From an uncultured Lachnospiraceae bacterium (GTDB lineage Bacteria > Bacillota > Clostridia > Lachnospirales > Lachnospiraceae): a stretch of 64,000 nucleotides of DNA. Below the pieces are notes generated by a model. That model saw only the letters and a list, made by a program, of their open reading frames with translations. It made no database searches and was not told the origin of the DNA. Shown here in pieces: positions 34,597-43,121 of the stretch. The position numbers and the translations under genes were made by a program. Within the stretch, counting starts at the first letter, position 1. Every line of letters starts with the position of its first letter. The stretch covers positions 1-64,000 of the forward strand of contig URCR01000005.1 in the NCBI GenBank assembly GCA_900546325.1. Reading direction: 5' to 3'.

Positions 34597-35304
34597 TCAG
34601 TCTTTTTTCTTGCGGTCTTTCTCAAGAGGATTCTTTACCAGCCAGAGAACGACAATGATTCCGGTAATATACAGAATATTGACGAGAACGGTCGGGTTAT
34701 CTCTCAGAAGGAAGACTACAGTGACAACGGCAGCGAGTGAGAAGAGCAGCTGAAGGATCGTAAAGAGCCTCTTCTCCCGCGATTCTTTCCGTGACTGGAT
34801 CAGATGGAGTTTTTCATGTTCCATCTCAAGGTACCGCATCAGATCTGCATCGCTTATCCGGGCAAGAATCTGTTCTTCCATCGAAGGAGCAGATCTTTTG
34901 GCGGTTCTGGAGAAGAATGAACGCTTATATTGTCTAGTATCATCAGAAAGGATCTCTTCATCAGAAAGAGTATCTGATTTCACGGACTTTGCCTGATCGG
35001 AAGATGTCGAAGCTGTACCGGAAGAGGAGACCGATTCAGGGGAGATACTCTCATTGGCAGAAGATGCGCTGTCTGTCTCTGAAAGGTCTGCCATGCTGCT
35101 GTTTTCAGAGTTTTCTTCCTCAGGAGAAGCATCTGAAAACGGGAGAATATCAGCTTCCTTTGCGCCGGTGGAAGGGACTGGTTCACAGATATCAAAGTCC
35201 GTTCCGCAAAAAAGTGCACTGGAAACAGCAGGCTCCTGTTTGGCATTTTGCTTTACCTCGTGTATTTTATCGGCGTCTCCCGCCGCTTTTGATTTTTTGG
35301 ACAT
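34597..35304 (-). CDS. Ser/acidic-rich membrane protein of unknown function
   Basis: A 235-residue protein with an AAGGAGG ribosome site. The N-terminal 120 residues are low-complexity, rich in Ser, Glu, Asp and Ala (about 58-120). A conserved-looking helical segment follows (about 140-180, MEEQILARISDADLMRYLEMEHEK), then two membrane helices (about 183-203 and 207-225) and a basic tail. No known domain is recognised. It is monocistronic and convergent with the HPr-like gene. The layout suggests a cytoplasmic disordered region attached to the membrane. Confidence 0.75.
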   Translation of the reverse strand: MSKKSKAAGDADKIHEVKQNAKQEPAVSSALFCGTDFDICEPVPSTGAKEADILPFSDASPEEENSENSSMADLSETDSASSANESISPESVSSSGTASTSSDQAKSVKSDTLSDEEILSDDTRQYKRSFFSRTAKRSAPSMEEQILARISDADLMRYLEMEHEKLHLIQSRKESREKRLFTILQLLFSLAAVVTVVFLLRDNPTVLVNILYITGIIVVLWLVKNPLEKDRKKKD

Positions 35305-35450
35305 AGGGGTTCCTCCTTTATCGTGTGATGAGCATCATCAGTTTGCTATGTGCCTATTATACTATTTATTTTTGCAGGAAACAATCTTTTTTAAAATTCA
35401 TAGAAAAATGATTTTTGGTAAAAGTATCTAAAAGAAAAACGTAAAATTTG

Positions 35451-35503
35451 TTGAAGTTTCTTGATTGAATTTGATTGACTTTGAATGAAAATGGCTGTAA
35501 TAT
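35451..35503 (+). promoter_or_regulatory. fru operon promoter with phased operator repeats
   Basis: TTGACT (35475-35480), 17 bases, TAATAT (35498-35503). Overlapping the -35 are head-to-tail 10-bp units: TTGATTGAAT (35461-35470), TTGATTGACT (35471-35480), TTGAATGAAA (35481-35490), and a weaker TTGAAGTTTC (35451-35460). Repeats of one helical turn suggest cooperative binding by the DeoR-type FruR encoded next. Confidence 0.7.
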
Positions 35504-35535
35504 GAAATCAACGAAAAGAAAAGCGAGGTAGTGAT

Positions 35536-36282
35536 ATGCTGGCAGAAGAGCGGTTTCATGAAATTATCAGGCTGGTGAATGAGCGGAAGACGATTACCGT
35601 CCAGGAACTGACGGAGTTATTGGATTCTTCCGAATCGACGATCCGGCGGGATCTGACAGAATTGCATAAAAGACACCAGCTTGTGAAAGTACACGGAGGT
35701 GCGACAGCACTCCAGATGGGATATGCGACGAAGGATGAGACAGTATCCGTTAGAAAAGATATGAATATGGAAGAAAAGCAAAGAATCGCGCGGTATGCCG
35801 CAGAGCTGATCGAGAAGAATGATTTTGTGTATATCGATGCGGGGACGACGACAGGATGTCTGATGGAATGGATCAGTGAGACGGGGGCAGTGTTTGTGAC
35901 AAATGGAATTGTACATGCCCGCACACTTGCAGAGAAGGGATATAAGGTGTTCCTGCTGGGTGGTGAGCTAAAGGCAGCAACAGAAGCGGTTGTCGGCGGT
36001 GAAACGATCGAAAATCTGAAGCGCTACCATTTTACAAAAGGATTTTTCGGAACGAACGGAGTCCATGAGGAAGCCGGTTTTACGACACCGGACATCAACG
36101 AGGCTTTTGTGAAAGAACAGGCGATGAAGCAATGCAGGGAGTGTTATGTACTGACAGACAGTTCGAAGATCGGGAAGATTTCTCCGGTGCGGTTCGGAAC
36201 ATTTCATGAGGCGACAGTGATCACCACAGACTTGCAGGATGTGAGATTGAAAAAGTATAAAAATATCATGGAGGTGAAATAG
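35536..36282 (+). CDS. fruR: DeoR-family repressor of the fructose operon
   Basis: A 248-residue regulator. The N-terminal helix-turn-helix is LTELLDSSESTIRRDLTEL (about 26-44) with the DeoR signature. A DeoRC sugar-phosphate sensor domain follows (YIDAGTTTGCLMEW, VTNGIVHARTLAEKGYKV, DSSKIGK). It is first in the fru operon and abuts fruK (TAGATG). It probably represses its own operon via the phased repeats upstream, with fructose 1-phosphate as inducer, as in related bacteria. Confidence 0.9.
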   Translation: MLAEERFHEIIRLVNERKTITVQELTELLDSSESTIRRDLTELHKRHQLVKVHGGATALQMGYATKDETVSVRKDMNMEEKQRIARYAAELIEKNDFVYIDAGTTTGCLMEWISETGAVFVTNGIVHARTLAEKGYKVFLLGGELKAATEAVVGGETIENLKRYHFTKGFFGTNGVHEEAGFTTPDINEAFVKEQAMKQCRECYVLTDSSKIGKISPVRFGTFHEATVITTDLQDVRLKKYKNIMEVK

Positions 36283-37203
36283 ATGATCTATACAGTAACG
36301 TTTAATCCTTCGTTAGATTATGTCATTCAGATCGACAATCTGACACTGGGGGAGATCAACCGGACAACTTATGAAGCAGTATATCCCGGCGGCAAGGGAA
36401 ACAATGTGTCTGTTGTCTTGGCAAATCTTGGAATGAAAAGCAGAGCGCTTGGATTTGTGGCAGGATTTACAGGGGATGCACTTGAGAAGATGCTGACTGA
36501 TTTTGGATGTACGACAGATTTTATCCGGCTGAAAGAAGGAATGACAAGGATCAATGTAAAGATCAATTCTAACGAGGAGAGTGAGATCAACGGACAGGGG
36601 CCTGAGATCACAGCGGAGGCAATCGAAGAACTGTTTCAAAAGCTTGACCAGCTTCAGGCGGGAGATGTTCTTGTGCTTGCGGGAAGCATCCCGAATACGC
36701 TCCCGGAAGATATTTATGAGAGAATCATGGAGCGGCTTGAGGAAAGAGAAATCCGCATCGTGGTAGATGCCACAAAAGACCTGCTTCGGAATGTGCTGAA
36801 ATATCATCCATTCCTGATCAAGCCAAACAATCATGAACTGGGAGAACTGTTTGGTGTGACGCTGACACGGGAGGAAGATATCATTGCCTATGCAAGAAAA
36901 CTGCAGGAGATGGGAGCGGTCAATGTGCTTATATCGATGGCAGGGGACGGGGCACTTCTCCTGACGGAAGATGGAGATGTTTACAGAAAGACACCGCCGA
37001 AAGGGGAGGTTGTCAATTCTGTCGGAGCAGGAGATTCCATGGTTGCCGGATTCCTGACAGGCTACCTGAACACAAATGATTATGAGAAGGCGCTTCAGCT
37101 CGGAATTGCGGCGGGAAGTGCGAGTGCATTTTTATTCTGGCTTGCGGAGAGAGAAGATGTCGTAAAGTTTCTGCAGCAGCCGCCGGAAGAATACGGATTG
37201 TAG
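36283..37203 (+). CDS. fruK: 1-phosphofructokinase
   Basis: A 306-residue PfkB-family kinase that phosphorylates fructose 1-phosphate to the 1,6-bisphosphate. It has the N-terminal motif YPGGKGNNVSV and the ATP/catalytic motif NSVGAGDSMVAGF with catalytic Asp251. It starts at the stop of fruR and is followed after 10 bases by fruA. Length and motifs are ordinary. Confidence 0.95.
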   Translation: MIYTVTFNPSLDYVIQIDNLTLGEINRTTYEAVYPGGKGNNVSVVLANLGMKSRALGFVAGFTGDALEKMLTDFGCTTDFIRLKEGMTRINVKINSNEESEINGQGPEITAEAIEELFQKLDQLQAGDVLVLAGSIPNTLPEDIYERIMERLEEREIRIVVDATKDLLRNVLKYHPFLIKPNNHELGELFGVTLTREEDIIAYARKLQEMGAVNVLISMAGDGALLLTEDGDVYRKTPPKGEVVNSVGAGDSMVAGFLTGYLNTNDYEKALQLGIAAGSASAFLFWLAEREDVVKFLQQPPEEYGL

Positions 37204-37213
37204 GAGGAAAGAT

Positions 37214-39190
37214 ATGAAGATTACAGATTTATTGAAGAGATGTAGTATCGATCTTGATGGACAGGTGACTTCAAAAGAAGAGACAATCAACCATATGGTT
37301 TCACTGATGGTGAAGGCCGGAAATATCTCAGATGAAGAAATCTATAAATCCTGTGTGAAGAAGAGGGAAGAGGAAGGAACGACAGGAATCGGAGAAGGTA
37401 TTGCCATTCCGCACGCGAAGACATCGGTAGTAAAGGAAGCGGGACTTGCGGCGATGGTAGTAAAGAACGGGGTGGACTATGATTCACTGGACGGACTGCC
37501 TGTCAATCTGATTTTTCTGATCGCAGCTCCGGATACGAAGGACAATATTCATCTGGAAGTACTTGGAAGACTGTCCATGCTTCTCATGGATGAAGCTTTT
37601 CGGGAAAATCTGATCCGTGCAGAGTCGGTAGAACAGTTTCTTGCGTATGTAGACGAAGCGGAGAAAGAAAAGTTCGGAGAAGAAGATGCTTTGGAGGAAG
37701 CAAAAGCAGAAGAAAGTGCGAATGCAAAGGAGAAAGAGGAGCCGGGAAACGGACATTACCAGATTCTTGCGGTGACAGCCTGTCCTACCGGAATCGCACA
37801 TACTTATATGGCTGCAGAAAGTCTTGAGCGGACGGCAAAGGAACTTGGCTATACGATTAAGGTAGAGACGAATGGCTCCGGCGGAGATAAAAATGTACTG
37901 ACACCGGAGGAAATCGCAGCGTGTGACTGCATTATCGTGGCGGCAGACAAAGATGTCAGGATGGCGAGATTTGATGGAAAGCCGGTCATCGTGACGAAGG
38001 TTGCAAATGGAATCCACAAGGCAAAAGAGCTGATCGAGGAGGCAGAAAGCGGAAATGTTTCTGTGTACCGCAGTGAACGGAAAGAAGAAGTGGAAGCATT
38101 TGGCGGGGAGAAAGAGTCGTTCGCGAGAAAGGTTTATAAGAACCTGATGAACGGAGTTTCCCATATGCTGCCGTTTGTAATCGGCGGAGGAATCCTGATC
38201 GCGCTGGCATTCTTGTTTGATGGCGCAAATGCAGGGACAGACATCTTCGGAACAGGAAACACGCTGTCCAGATTTTTAAAGACTGTCGGAGATACCGCGT
38301 TTGGAATGATGTTCCCGATTCTTGCGGGATATATCGCAATGAGCATTGCAGACCGTCCGGCGCTGATGCCGGGTATTGTCGGCGGACTGCTCGCGAAGGC
38401 AGGAACCTCGGTATTTCTTCCGGAAGACCAGTGGATTTCCTCGGGATTTTTCGGGGCACTGATTGCAGGATTTGTGGCAGGGTATCTGATGCTGCTTCTG
38501 AAAAAGTTGTTTGAGCGGCTGCCGCATGCGCTGGAGGGGACAGAGCCGGTTCTGTTGTATCCGTTCTTTGGAATCCTTCTGATCGGAGCGATCATGGTGT
38601 TTATCGTAAATCCTCCGGTTGGAGCATTTAATACATGGCTGAATGAGATGCTTGCGGGCATGGGAGAAGGAAGCCGGCTTCTGCTGGGAGCAGTGCTCGG
38701 AGGAATGATGGCAGTTGATTTTGGAGGACCGTTTAACAAGGCAGCATATGTATTTGGAACAGCATCCATTGCCAGCGGACAGTATGAGATCATGGCATCG
38801 GTTATGATCGGAGGAATGGTACCGCCGATTGCGATTGCACTGGCAACGACCTTTTTCAAAAATCGTTTTACGAAGAGTGAGCAGCAGACAACGATCACAA
38901 ACTATATTATGGGACTTTCCTTTATCACAGAGGGAGCAATTCCATTTGCGGCATCGGATCCGCTTCGGATCATTCCGCCGTGTGTGATAGGTTCCGCAGT
39001 TTCCGGGGCACTGTCCATGTTTTTTGAATGTGGATCAAGGGCGCCGCACGGAGGAATCTTCGTAGTGGGAATCATGGATCATGCGCCGATGTTTTTGGTT
39101 GCATTGGCAGCAGGAGCTGTAATCGCGATGGCAGGCATCGTGATTCTGAAAAAACCGCTTCCGCAAAATGGACAGAGCGGATCAAAATAG
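37214..39190 (+). CDS. fruA: PTS fructose-specific enzyme IIABC
   Basis: A 658-residue fused transporter. The EIIA domain (1-150) has phospho-accepting His67 in IAIPHAKT. An acidic Ala/Glu linker (about 150-180) precedes the EIIB domain (about 182-275) with Cys190 in VTACPTGIAHTYMAAE. The EIIC membrane domain (about 305-650) has about nine helices. It imports fructose as fructose 1-phosphate, the substrate of FruK, and the following HPr supplies phosphate. Confidence 0.95.
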   Translation: MKITDLLKRCSIDLDGQVTSKEETINHMVSLMVKAGNISDEEIYKSCVKKREEEGTTGIGEGIAIPHAKTSVVKEAGLAAMVVKNGVDYDSLDGLPVNLIFLIAAPDTKDNIHLEVLGRLSMLLMDEAFRENLIRAESVEQFLAYVDEAEKEKFGEEDALEEAKAEESANAKEKEEPGNGHYQILAVTACPTGIAHTYMAAESLERTAKELGYTIKVETNGSGGDKNVLTPEEIAACDCIIVAADKDVRMARFDGKPVIVTKVANGIHKAKELIEEAESGNVSVYRSERKEEVEAFGGEKESFARKVYKNLMNGVSHMLPFVIGGGILIALAFLFDGANAGTDIFGTGNTLSRFLKTVGDTAFGMMFPILAGYIAMSIADRPALMPGIVGGLLAKAGTSVFLPEDQWISSGFFGALIAGFVAGYLMLLLKKLFERLPHALEGTEPVLLYPFFGILLIGAIMVFIVNPPVGAFNTWLNEMLAGMGEGSRLLLGAVLGGMMAVDFGGPFNKAAYVFGTASIASGQYEIMASVMIGGMVPPIAIALATTFFKNRFTKSEQQTTITNYIMGLSFITEGAIPFAASDPLRIIPPCVIGSAVSGALSMFFECGSRAPHGGIFVVGIMDHAPMFLVALAAGAVIAMAGIVILKKPLPQNGQSGSK

Positions 39191-39217
39191 AAATAAAAAA
39201 GAAAAGAGGAAAAGAAA

Positions 39218-39475
39218 ATGAAAGAATTTAAGTACACAATCACAGACAGTCAGGGAATCCATGCAAGACCGGCAGGTCTTCTTGTAAAAGAAGCATCAAA
39301 GTTCACATCGGATATTAAAATCGAGAAAGCGGGAAAACCGGCAGATGCGAAGCGCATTTTTGGTGTGATGGGACTTGCGGCAAAGCAGGGAGAAGAAGTT
39401 GTGATCAAAGTAGAAGGTGCTGATGAAGCCGAGGCTGCAGCAGCAATGGAAATCTTTTTCAAAGAGAATTTATAA
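39218..39475 (+). CDS. HPr phosphocarrier of the fru operon, without regulatory serine
   Basis: An 85-residue HPr with a canonical active loop GIHARPAG (His15, Arg17, Pro18). The regulatory site normally read KSIMGVMSL is KRIFGVMGL, so Ser46 is Arg. HPr kinase could not phosphorylate it, which frees this copy from CcpA-type catabolite control. It lies 27 bases after fruA and before a terminator, so it is produced with the fructose transporter. It may be the main HPr of the cell, since many clostridial HPr proteins lack this serine. Confidence 0.88.
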   Translation: MKEFKYTITDSQGIHARPAGLLVKEASKFTSDIKIEKAGKPADAKRIFGVMGLAAKQGEEVVIKVEGADEAEAAAAMEIFFKENL

Positions 39476-39501
39476 AAACATTTAGAAAAGATAAAGATTA
39501 C

Positions 39502-39536
39502 AGGAGCAGTTCGTGAAAAGGGATTGCTCCTTTTTC
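39502..39536 (+). terminator. Terminator of the fru operon
   Basis: AGGAGCA (39502-39508) pairs with TGCTCCT (39525-39531), followed by TTTT. Confidence 0.75.
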
Positions 39537-39652
39537 TATTTTCATGTAATCTATAATATAGAAGAAAACGACAGAGATGTGCGCGAAAACCAGTTGGAAA
39601 AATTTTTTGCGTCATCAGATCGTAAAATAGAAAAACATAGGAGGAAAAACAG

Positions 39653-40288
39653 ATGATGGATTCAAAAGAAGCAAAGCAGAGAATGGGGGAGGGGAGACTG
39701 TATCTTCCGGGAGATGAGGAGATCATGGCGGAGCAGATGATCTGTCTGGAGAGATTATACGATTACAATGAGACAAGACCGCTGGAAGGGGAAAAGCGGG
39801 CACTGCTTTTAAAGGAAATGTTTGCGGAAATCGGAGAGGGATGTTATATTGAGCCGCCGCTTCGGGCAAACTTTGGAGGAAAACATGTTCATTTTGGGAA
39901 AAATGTCTATGCAAACTTTAATCTGACACTGGTAGATGACGGGGAAATCTTCGTGGGAGACAGTGTGATGTTCGGACCGAATGTGACTGTGGCGACTGCA
40001 GGACATCCGATTGAACCTGAGATGCGAAGGGGAACGCTTCAGTACAACATTCCGGTTCATATCGGAAGCAATGTATGGATCGGTGCAGGGTGCGTGATCC
40101 TTCCGGGGGTGACGATCGGGGATAATACCGTGATCGGAGCGGGAAGTATTGTGACAAAGGACATTCCGGCGAATGTAGTGGCAGTTGGAAATCCGTGCCG
40201 TGTCTTAAGGGAAATCAGTGAACACGACAGAGAGTTTTATTTCCGTGACAGAAGAGTGGATCTGACAAAAAGTGATTATCAGGAGTGA
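39653..40288 (+). CDS. Sugar O-acetyltransferase (maltose/galactoside type, hexapeptide repeat)
   Basis: A 211-residue left-handed beta-helix acyltransferase of the Maa/LacA group. It has an N-terminal Mac domain (about 1-60, GRLYLPGDEEI), then hexapeptide repeats with the catalytic histidine in VATAGHPIEPE. The extended coil VWIGAGCVILPGVTIGDN follows. It transfers acetyl from acetyl-CoA to sugars, probably as detoxification. ATG 39653 or 39656 follows AGGAGGAAAAACAG. It is a single gene downstream of the fru operon. Confidence 0.88.
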   Translation: MMDSKEAKQRMGEGRLYLPGDEEIMAEQMICLERLYDYNETRPLEGEKRALLLKEMFAEIGEGCYIEPPLRANFGGKHVHFGKNVYANFNLTLVDDGEIFVGDSVMFGPNVTVATAGHPIEPEMRRGTLQYNIPVHIGSNVWIGAGCVILPGVTIGDNTVIGAGSIVTKDIPANVVAVGNPCRVLREISEHDREFYFRDRRVDLTKSDYQE

Positions 40289-40332
40289 TCTGCAGGAGTA
40301 ATCTACCGGAGTGATTTTTAAGAAAAAGTTCA

Positions 40333-40361
40333 TTGTAAAAAAATCTGATTTTTTATATAAT
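40333..40361 (+). promoter_or_regulatory. Promoter of xpaC-telA
   Basis: TTGTAA (40333-40338), 17 bases, TATAAT (40356-40361). Confidence 0.65.
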
Positions 40362-40414
40362 AGAAAGAAATCAGGATTGCGGAAGCGCAAAAAGAGAAAG
40401 GCTGCGATAGAGTT

Positions 40415-41659
40415 ATGGATAACAGAGATTTTTCAAATATAGGAGAGCAGGTCAGCAAGATGGTCGATGATGCAATGCGGTCGATGAATTTCAGCAAGCT
40501 GAATCAGGATATCGGAAGGACGGTGAATCAGGCACTGGATGAAGCCAGACGGCAATTTGGCGGATACAGAGATACTGATTTTCTTCCACATGTAGATCCG
40601 CACAGCAAATATGACCGTGGAAGCCAGTCAGAGCGACGGGAACGACAGCAGAATACGGGCAGCCAGAGTCAGCCGGCAAAGGTGTCTGAGCTGAAGGTTC
40701 AGCCGGTCGGGAAGGTTTCGGGGATCCTGATGATCGTGTTTGGATCGATAGGACTCGGGCTTGCCGGAGTGATGGAGTTGATTTTGCTGATTTCGTCTCT
40801 GTTTACCGGACGGCTGCATCTGCTGGGAGTTTCGCTGATTGTTCAGCTTCCGGTTTTCATTTTGTCACTGGCACTCCTATGGAAGGGACTTTCCAACAGA
40901 AAAGGATATAGAAAAATACTCCGCTGTGTAGAAATATTAAATGGACGAGTTTTCTGCCAGATTGAGGAACTGGCAGCAAAGATGAATGTCTCGGAGAAAG
41001 AGATGCTGCGGGAGTTAAAGAAGATGATCCGGCGTGGAGCATTCCCACAGGGACATATTGATGAACAGGGAACCTGCCTGATGCTGGATGACAAGTCTTA
41101 TCAGCAGTATTTGCAGGCACAGCGGTCATGGAAGCAGCGAGAGGAAGAACAGAAGGAAGCGAAGCAGAGACAGGCCGGACAGAAGAAAGAGCAGACGCGG
41201 GAAGAGAAAAGAGAAACTCAGGAGATTTCTCCGGAGATTCAGGCGATGGTGCAGGAAGGCGGCCGTTATATTACGTCGCTTCGGGAGGCAAATGATGCGA
41301 TTCCGGGCGAGGTGATCTCGGCAAAGTTGGATAAACTCGAAGTGATCATCAGCAAGATTTTTGAGTCAGTGATCCGACATCCGGAGCAGGCGGGAGAGAT
41401 GAAAAAGTTTATGGAATATTATCTGCCTACGACACTGAAGCTTGTCAATACTTATCGGGAGTTTGACGGACTTCCGGTCAAAGGAGAAAATGTGACAACC
41501 GCAATGACAGAGATTGAACGCACACTGGATACGATCATTGTTGCATTTGAGAAGCTTCTCGATGACTTATTCCAGGATACGGCATTTGACGTGTCGGCAG
41601 ATATCTCTGTTCTGGAAGCAATGTTTGCAAGGGAAGGCTACAAAGAGAGTGATTTTTAG
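40415..41659 (+). CDS. XpaC-family membrane protein
   Basis: A 414-residue protein of the '5-bromo-4-chloroindolyl phosphate hydrolysis' (XpaC) family, whose true function is unknown. An N-terminal soluble part is followed by two membrane helices (about 105-130 and 135-155). A winged-helix-like segment comes next (about 170-215, RVFCQIEELAAKMNVSEKEML), then a Gln/Glu/Lys-rich coiled coil (about 235-275). The C-terminal XpaC domain follows (about 280-400). It is paired with telA, the usual partner. Confidence 0.8.
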   Translation: MDNRDFSNIGEQVSKMVDDAMRSMNFSKLNQDIGRTVNQALDEARRQFGGYRDTDFLPHVDPHSKYDRGSQSERRERQQNTGSQSQPAKVSELKVQPVGKVSGILMIVFGSIGLGLAGVMELILLISSLFTGRLHLLGVSLIVQLPVFILSLALLWKGLSNRKGYRKILRCVEILNGRVFCQIEELAAKMNVSEKEMLRELKKMIRRGAFPQGHIDEQGTCLMLDDKSYQQYLQAQRSWKQREEEQKEAKQRQAGQKKEQTREEKRETQEISPEIQAMVQEGGRYITSLREANDAIPGEVISAKLDKLEVIISKIFESVIRHPEQAGEMKKFMEYYLPTTLKLVNTYREFDGLPVKGENVTTAMTEIERTLDTIIVAFEKLLDDLFQDTAFDVSADISVLEAMFAREGYKESDF

Positions 41660-41701
41660 AAAACTGTCAGTCAATGGCAGGTGAGGAAAGGAAGAATCGG
41701 A

Positions 41702-42841
41702 ATGGCACAGGATTTAGATGAGATGATACAGAAGACACCGACACTCACACTGGATCCGTTCGCGGATGAGAGGACAGCGGTGACAGAAAAGGAGCCGGAA
41801 CCACTTGTGAAAGAAGAGGAAGTGAATCTCTCGCCGGAAGAGCGGCGTATGGTGGAGGAATTTGCGGCAAAGATTGATCTGCACAGTTCTAATATGATTT
41901 TACAGTACGGTGCGGGTGCACAGAAGAAGATGGCGGATTTTTCAGAGACGGCACTGGAGAATGTCCGCACAAAAGACCTCGGGGAAGTCGGGGAAATGCT
42001 GACAAGTGTTGTATCGGAGCTGAGGACACTCGAGGAAGAAGAGGAAGACAAAGGATTTTTCGGATTTTTTAAGAAAAGCGGGAATAAGCTGGCAAATATG
42101 AAAGCGAAGTATGAGAAGGCAGAAGTGAATGTCGAACGGATCTGCGATGCGCTTGAGAGCCATCAGATCCAACTGTTAAAGGATATTGCGATGCTTGACA
42201 AAATGTATGAGCTGAATGTTACTTATTTCAAAGAACTGTCCATGTACATTGCAGCAGGAAAACGCAAGCTGGAGGAAGTGCGTGCCACAGAGATGGCGCA
42301 GCTTGAGGCAAAGGCGAAGACAAGCGGGCTGCCGGAGGATGCGCAGGCTGTGAACGATCTGTCTTCGCTCTGCAACCGGTTTGAGAAGAAGATTTACGAT
42401 TTGGAACTGACAAGGGCGGTTTCGCTTCAGATGGCGCCACAGATCCGCCTTGTACAAAGCAATGACACACTGATGTCGGAAAAGATCCAGTCGACGATCG
42501 TCAACACGATTCCACTTTGGAAGAGCCAGATGGTGCTGGCGATCGGTGTGGAAAATTCTGCGAAGGCCGCGAAAGCACAGCGGGAAGTGACAGACATGAC
42601 AAACGCCCTGCTCCGCAAAAATGCAGAGACCTTAAAGATGGCGACGATAGAGACTGCAAAAGAGACAGAGCGCGGGATTGTCGATATGGAAACGCTGAAG
42701 GCGACGAATGAGTCCTTGATCGCTACACTGGATGAAGTGATGAAGATTCAGACCGAAGGAAAGGAAAAACGGCGTGCGGCAGAGGTGGAATTAAACCGGA
42801 TGGAAGGCGAATTAAAGCAGAAGCTTTTGGAGATCCGCTAG
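41702..42841 (+). CDS. telA: TelA-family toxic-anion-resistance protein
   Basis: A 379-residue cytoplasmic helical protein of the TelA family, linked in other bacteria to tolerance of tellurite, lantibiotics and cell-wall drugs, mechanism unknown. It has the typical VVSELRTLEEEEEDKGFFGFF segment, then long coiled coils. It ends with the conserved QIRLVQSNDTLMSEKIQS and SIVNTIPLWKSQM-like region (IVNTIPLWKSQMVLAIG). ATG 41702 follows AGGAAAGGAAG. It forms an operon with xpaC. Confidence 0.9.
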   Translation: MAQDLDEMIQKTPTLTLDPFADERTAVTEKEPEPLVKEEEVNLSPEERRMVEEFAAKIDLHSSNMILQYGAGAQKKMADFSETALENVRTKDLGEVGEMLTSVVSELRTLEEEEEDKGFFGFFKKSGNKLANMKAKYEKAEVNVERICDALESHQIQLLKDIAMLDKMYELNVTYFKELSMYIAAGKRKLEEVRATEMAQLEAKAKTSGLPEDAQAVNDLSSLCNRFEKKIYDLELTRAVSLQMAPQIRLVQSNDTLMSEKIQSTIVNTIPLWKSQMVLAIGVENSAKAAKAQREVTDMTNALLRKNAETLKMATIETAKETERGIVDMETLKATNESLIATLDEVMKIQTEGKEKRRAAEVELNRMEGELKQKLLEIR

Positions 42842-42884
42842 TACAGTAAAAAGATAAAAGAATCGTTTGGAAAATGCAGGAGAG

Positions 42885-42921
42885 GCTGCGGAAGTGAGAA
42901 AATGCTTCCGCAGCTTCTTTC
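42885..42921 (+). terminator. Terminator after telA
   Basis: GCTGCGGAAG (42885-42894) pairs perfectly with CTTCCGCAGC (42905-42914), followed by TTCTTTC. Confidence 0.85.
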
Positions 42922-42961
42922 TATTCTATAGGAAAATCATCTTTTTCAGTGTCTTTTTCCA

Positions 42962-43061
42962 TTGACAATAGGAAGAAATGTGTTTATCATAAAATTAATT
43001 GTTGTATATACAACTAATGCAAACGAAAATGTTGCAGATGTAATTGTTGCGTATACATGAC
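42962..43061 (+). promoter_or_regulatory. Promoter with two MarR-type operators before the ABC exporter
   Basis: TTGACA (42962-42967), 17 bases, TATCAT (42985-42990). Immediately downstream is the perfect palindrome GTTGTATATACAAC (43001-43014) inside TAATT...TAAT. A second, imperfect copy GTTGCGTATACATGAC (43046-43061), also preceded by TAATT, lies in the leader. Both resemble MarR operators, and a marR gene ends this operon. Confidence 0.75.
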
Positions 43062-43121
43062 TACATGTGCCGAATGGGAAAATCACAGAAGAATCAGGCA
43101 AAAAGGAAGGGATTTGATGGA

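Noticed and set aside
38134..38898. Minus-strand open frame of 254 codons inside fruA
   Set aside because: Antisense to the EIIC membrane domain; the hydrophobic pattern is a mirror of the real gene.
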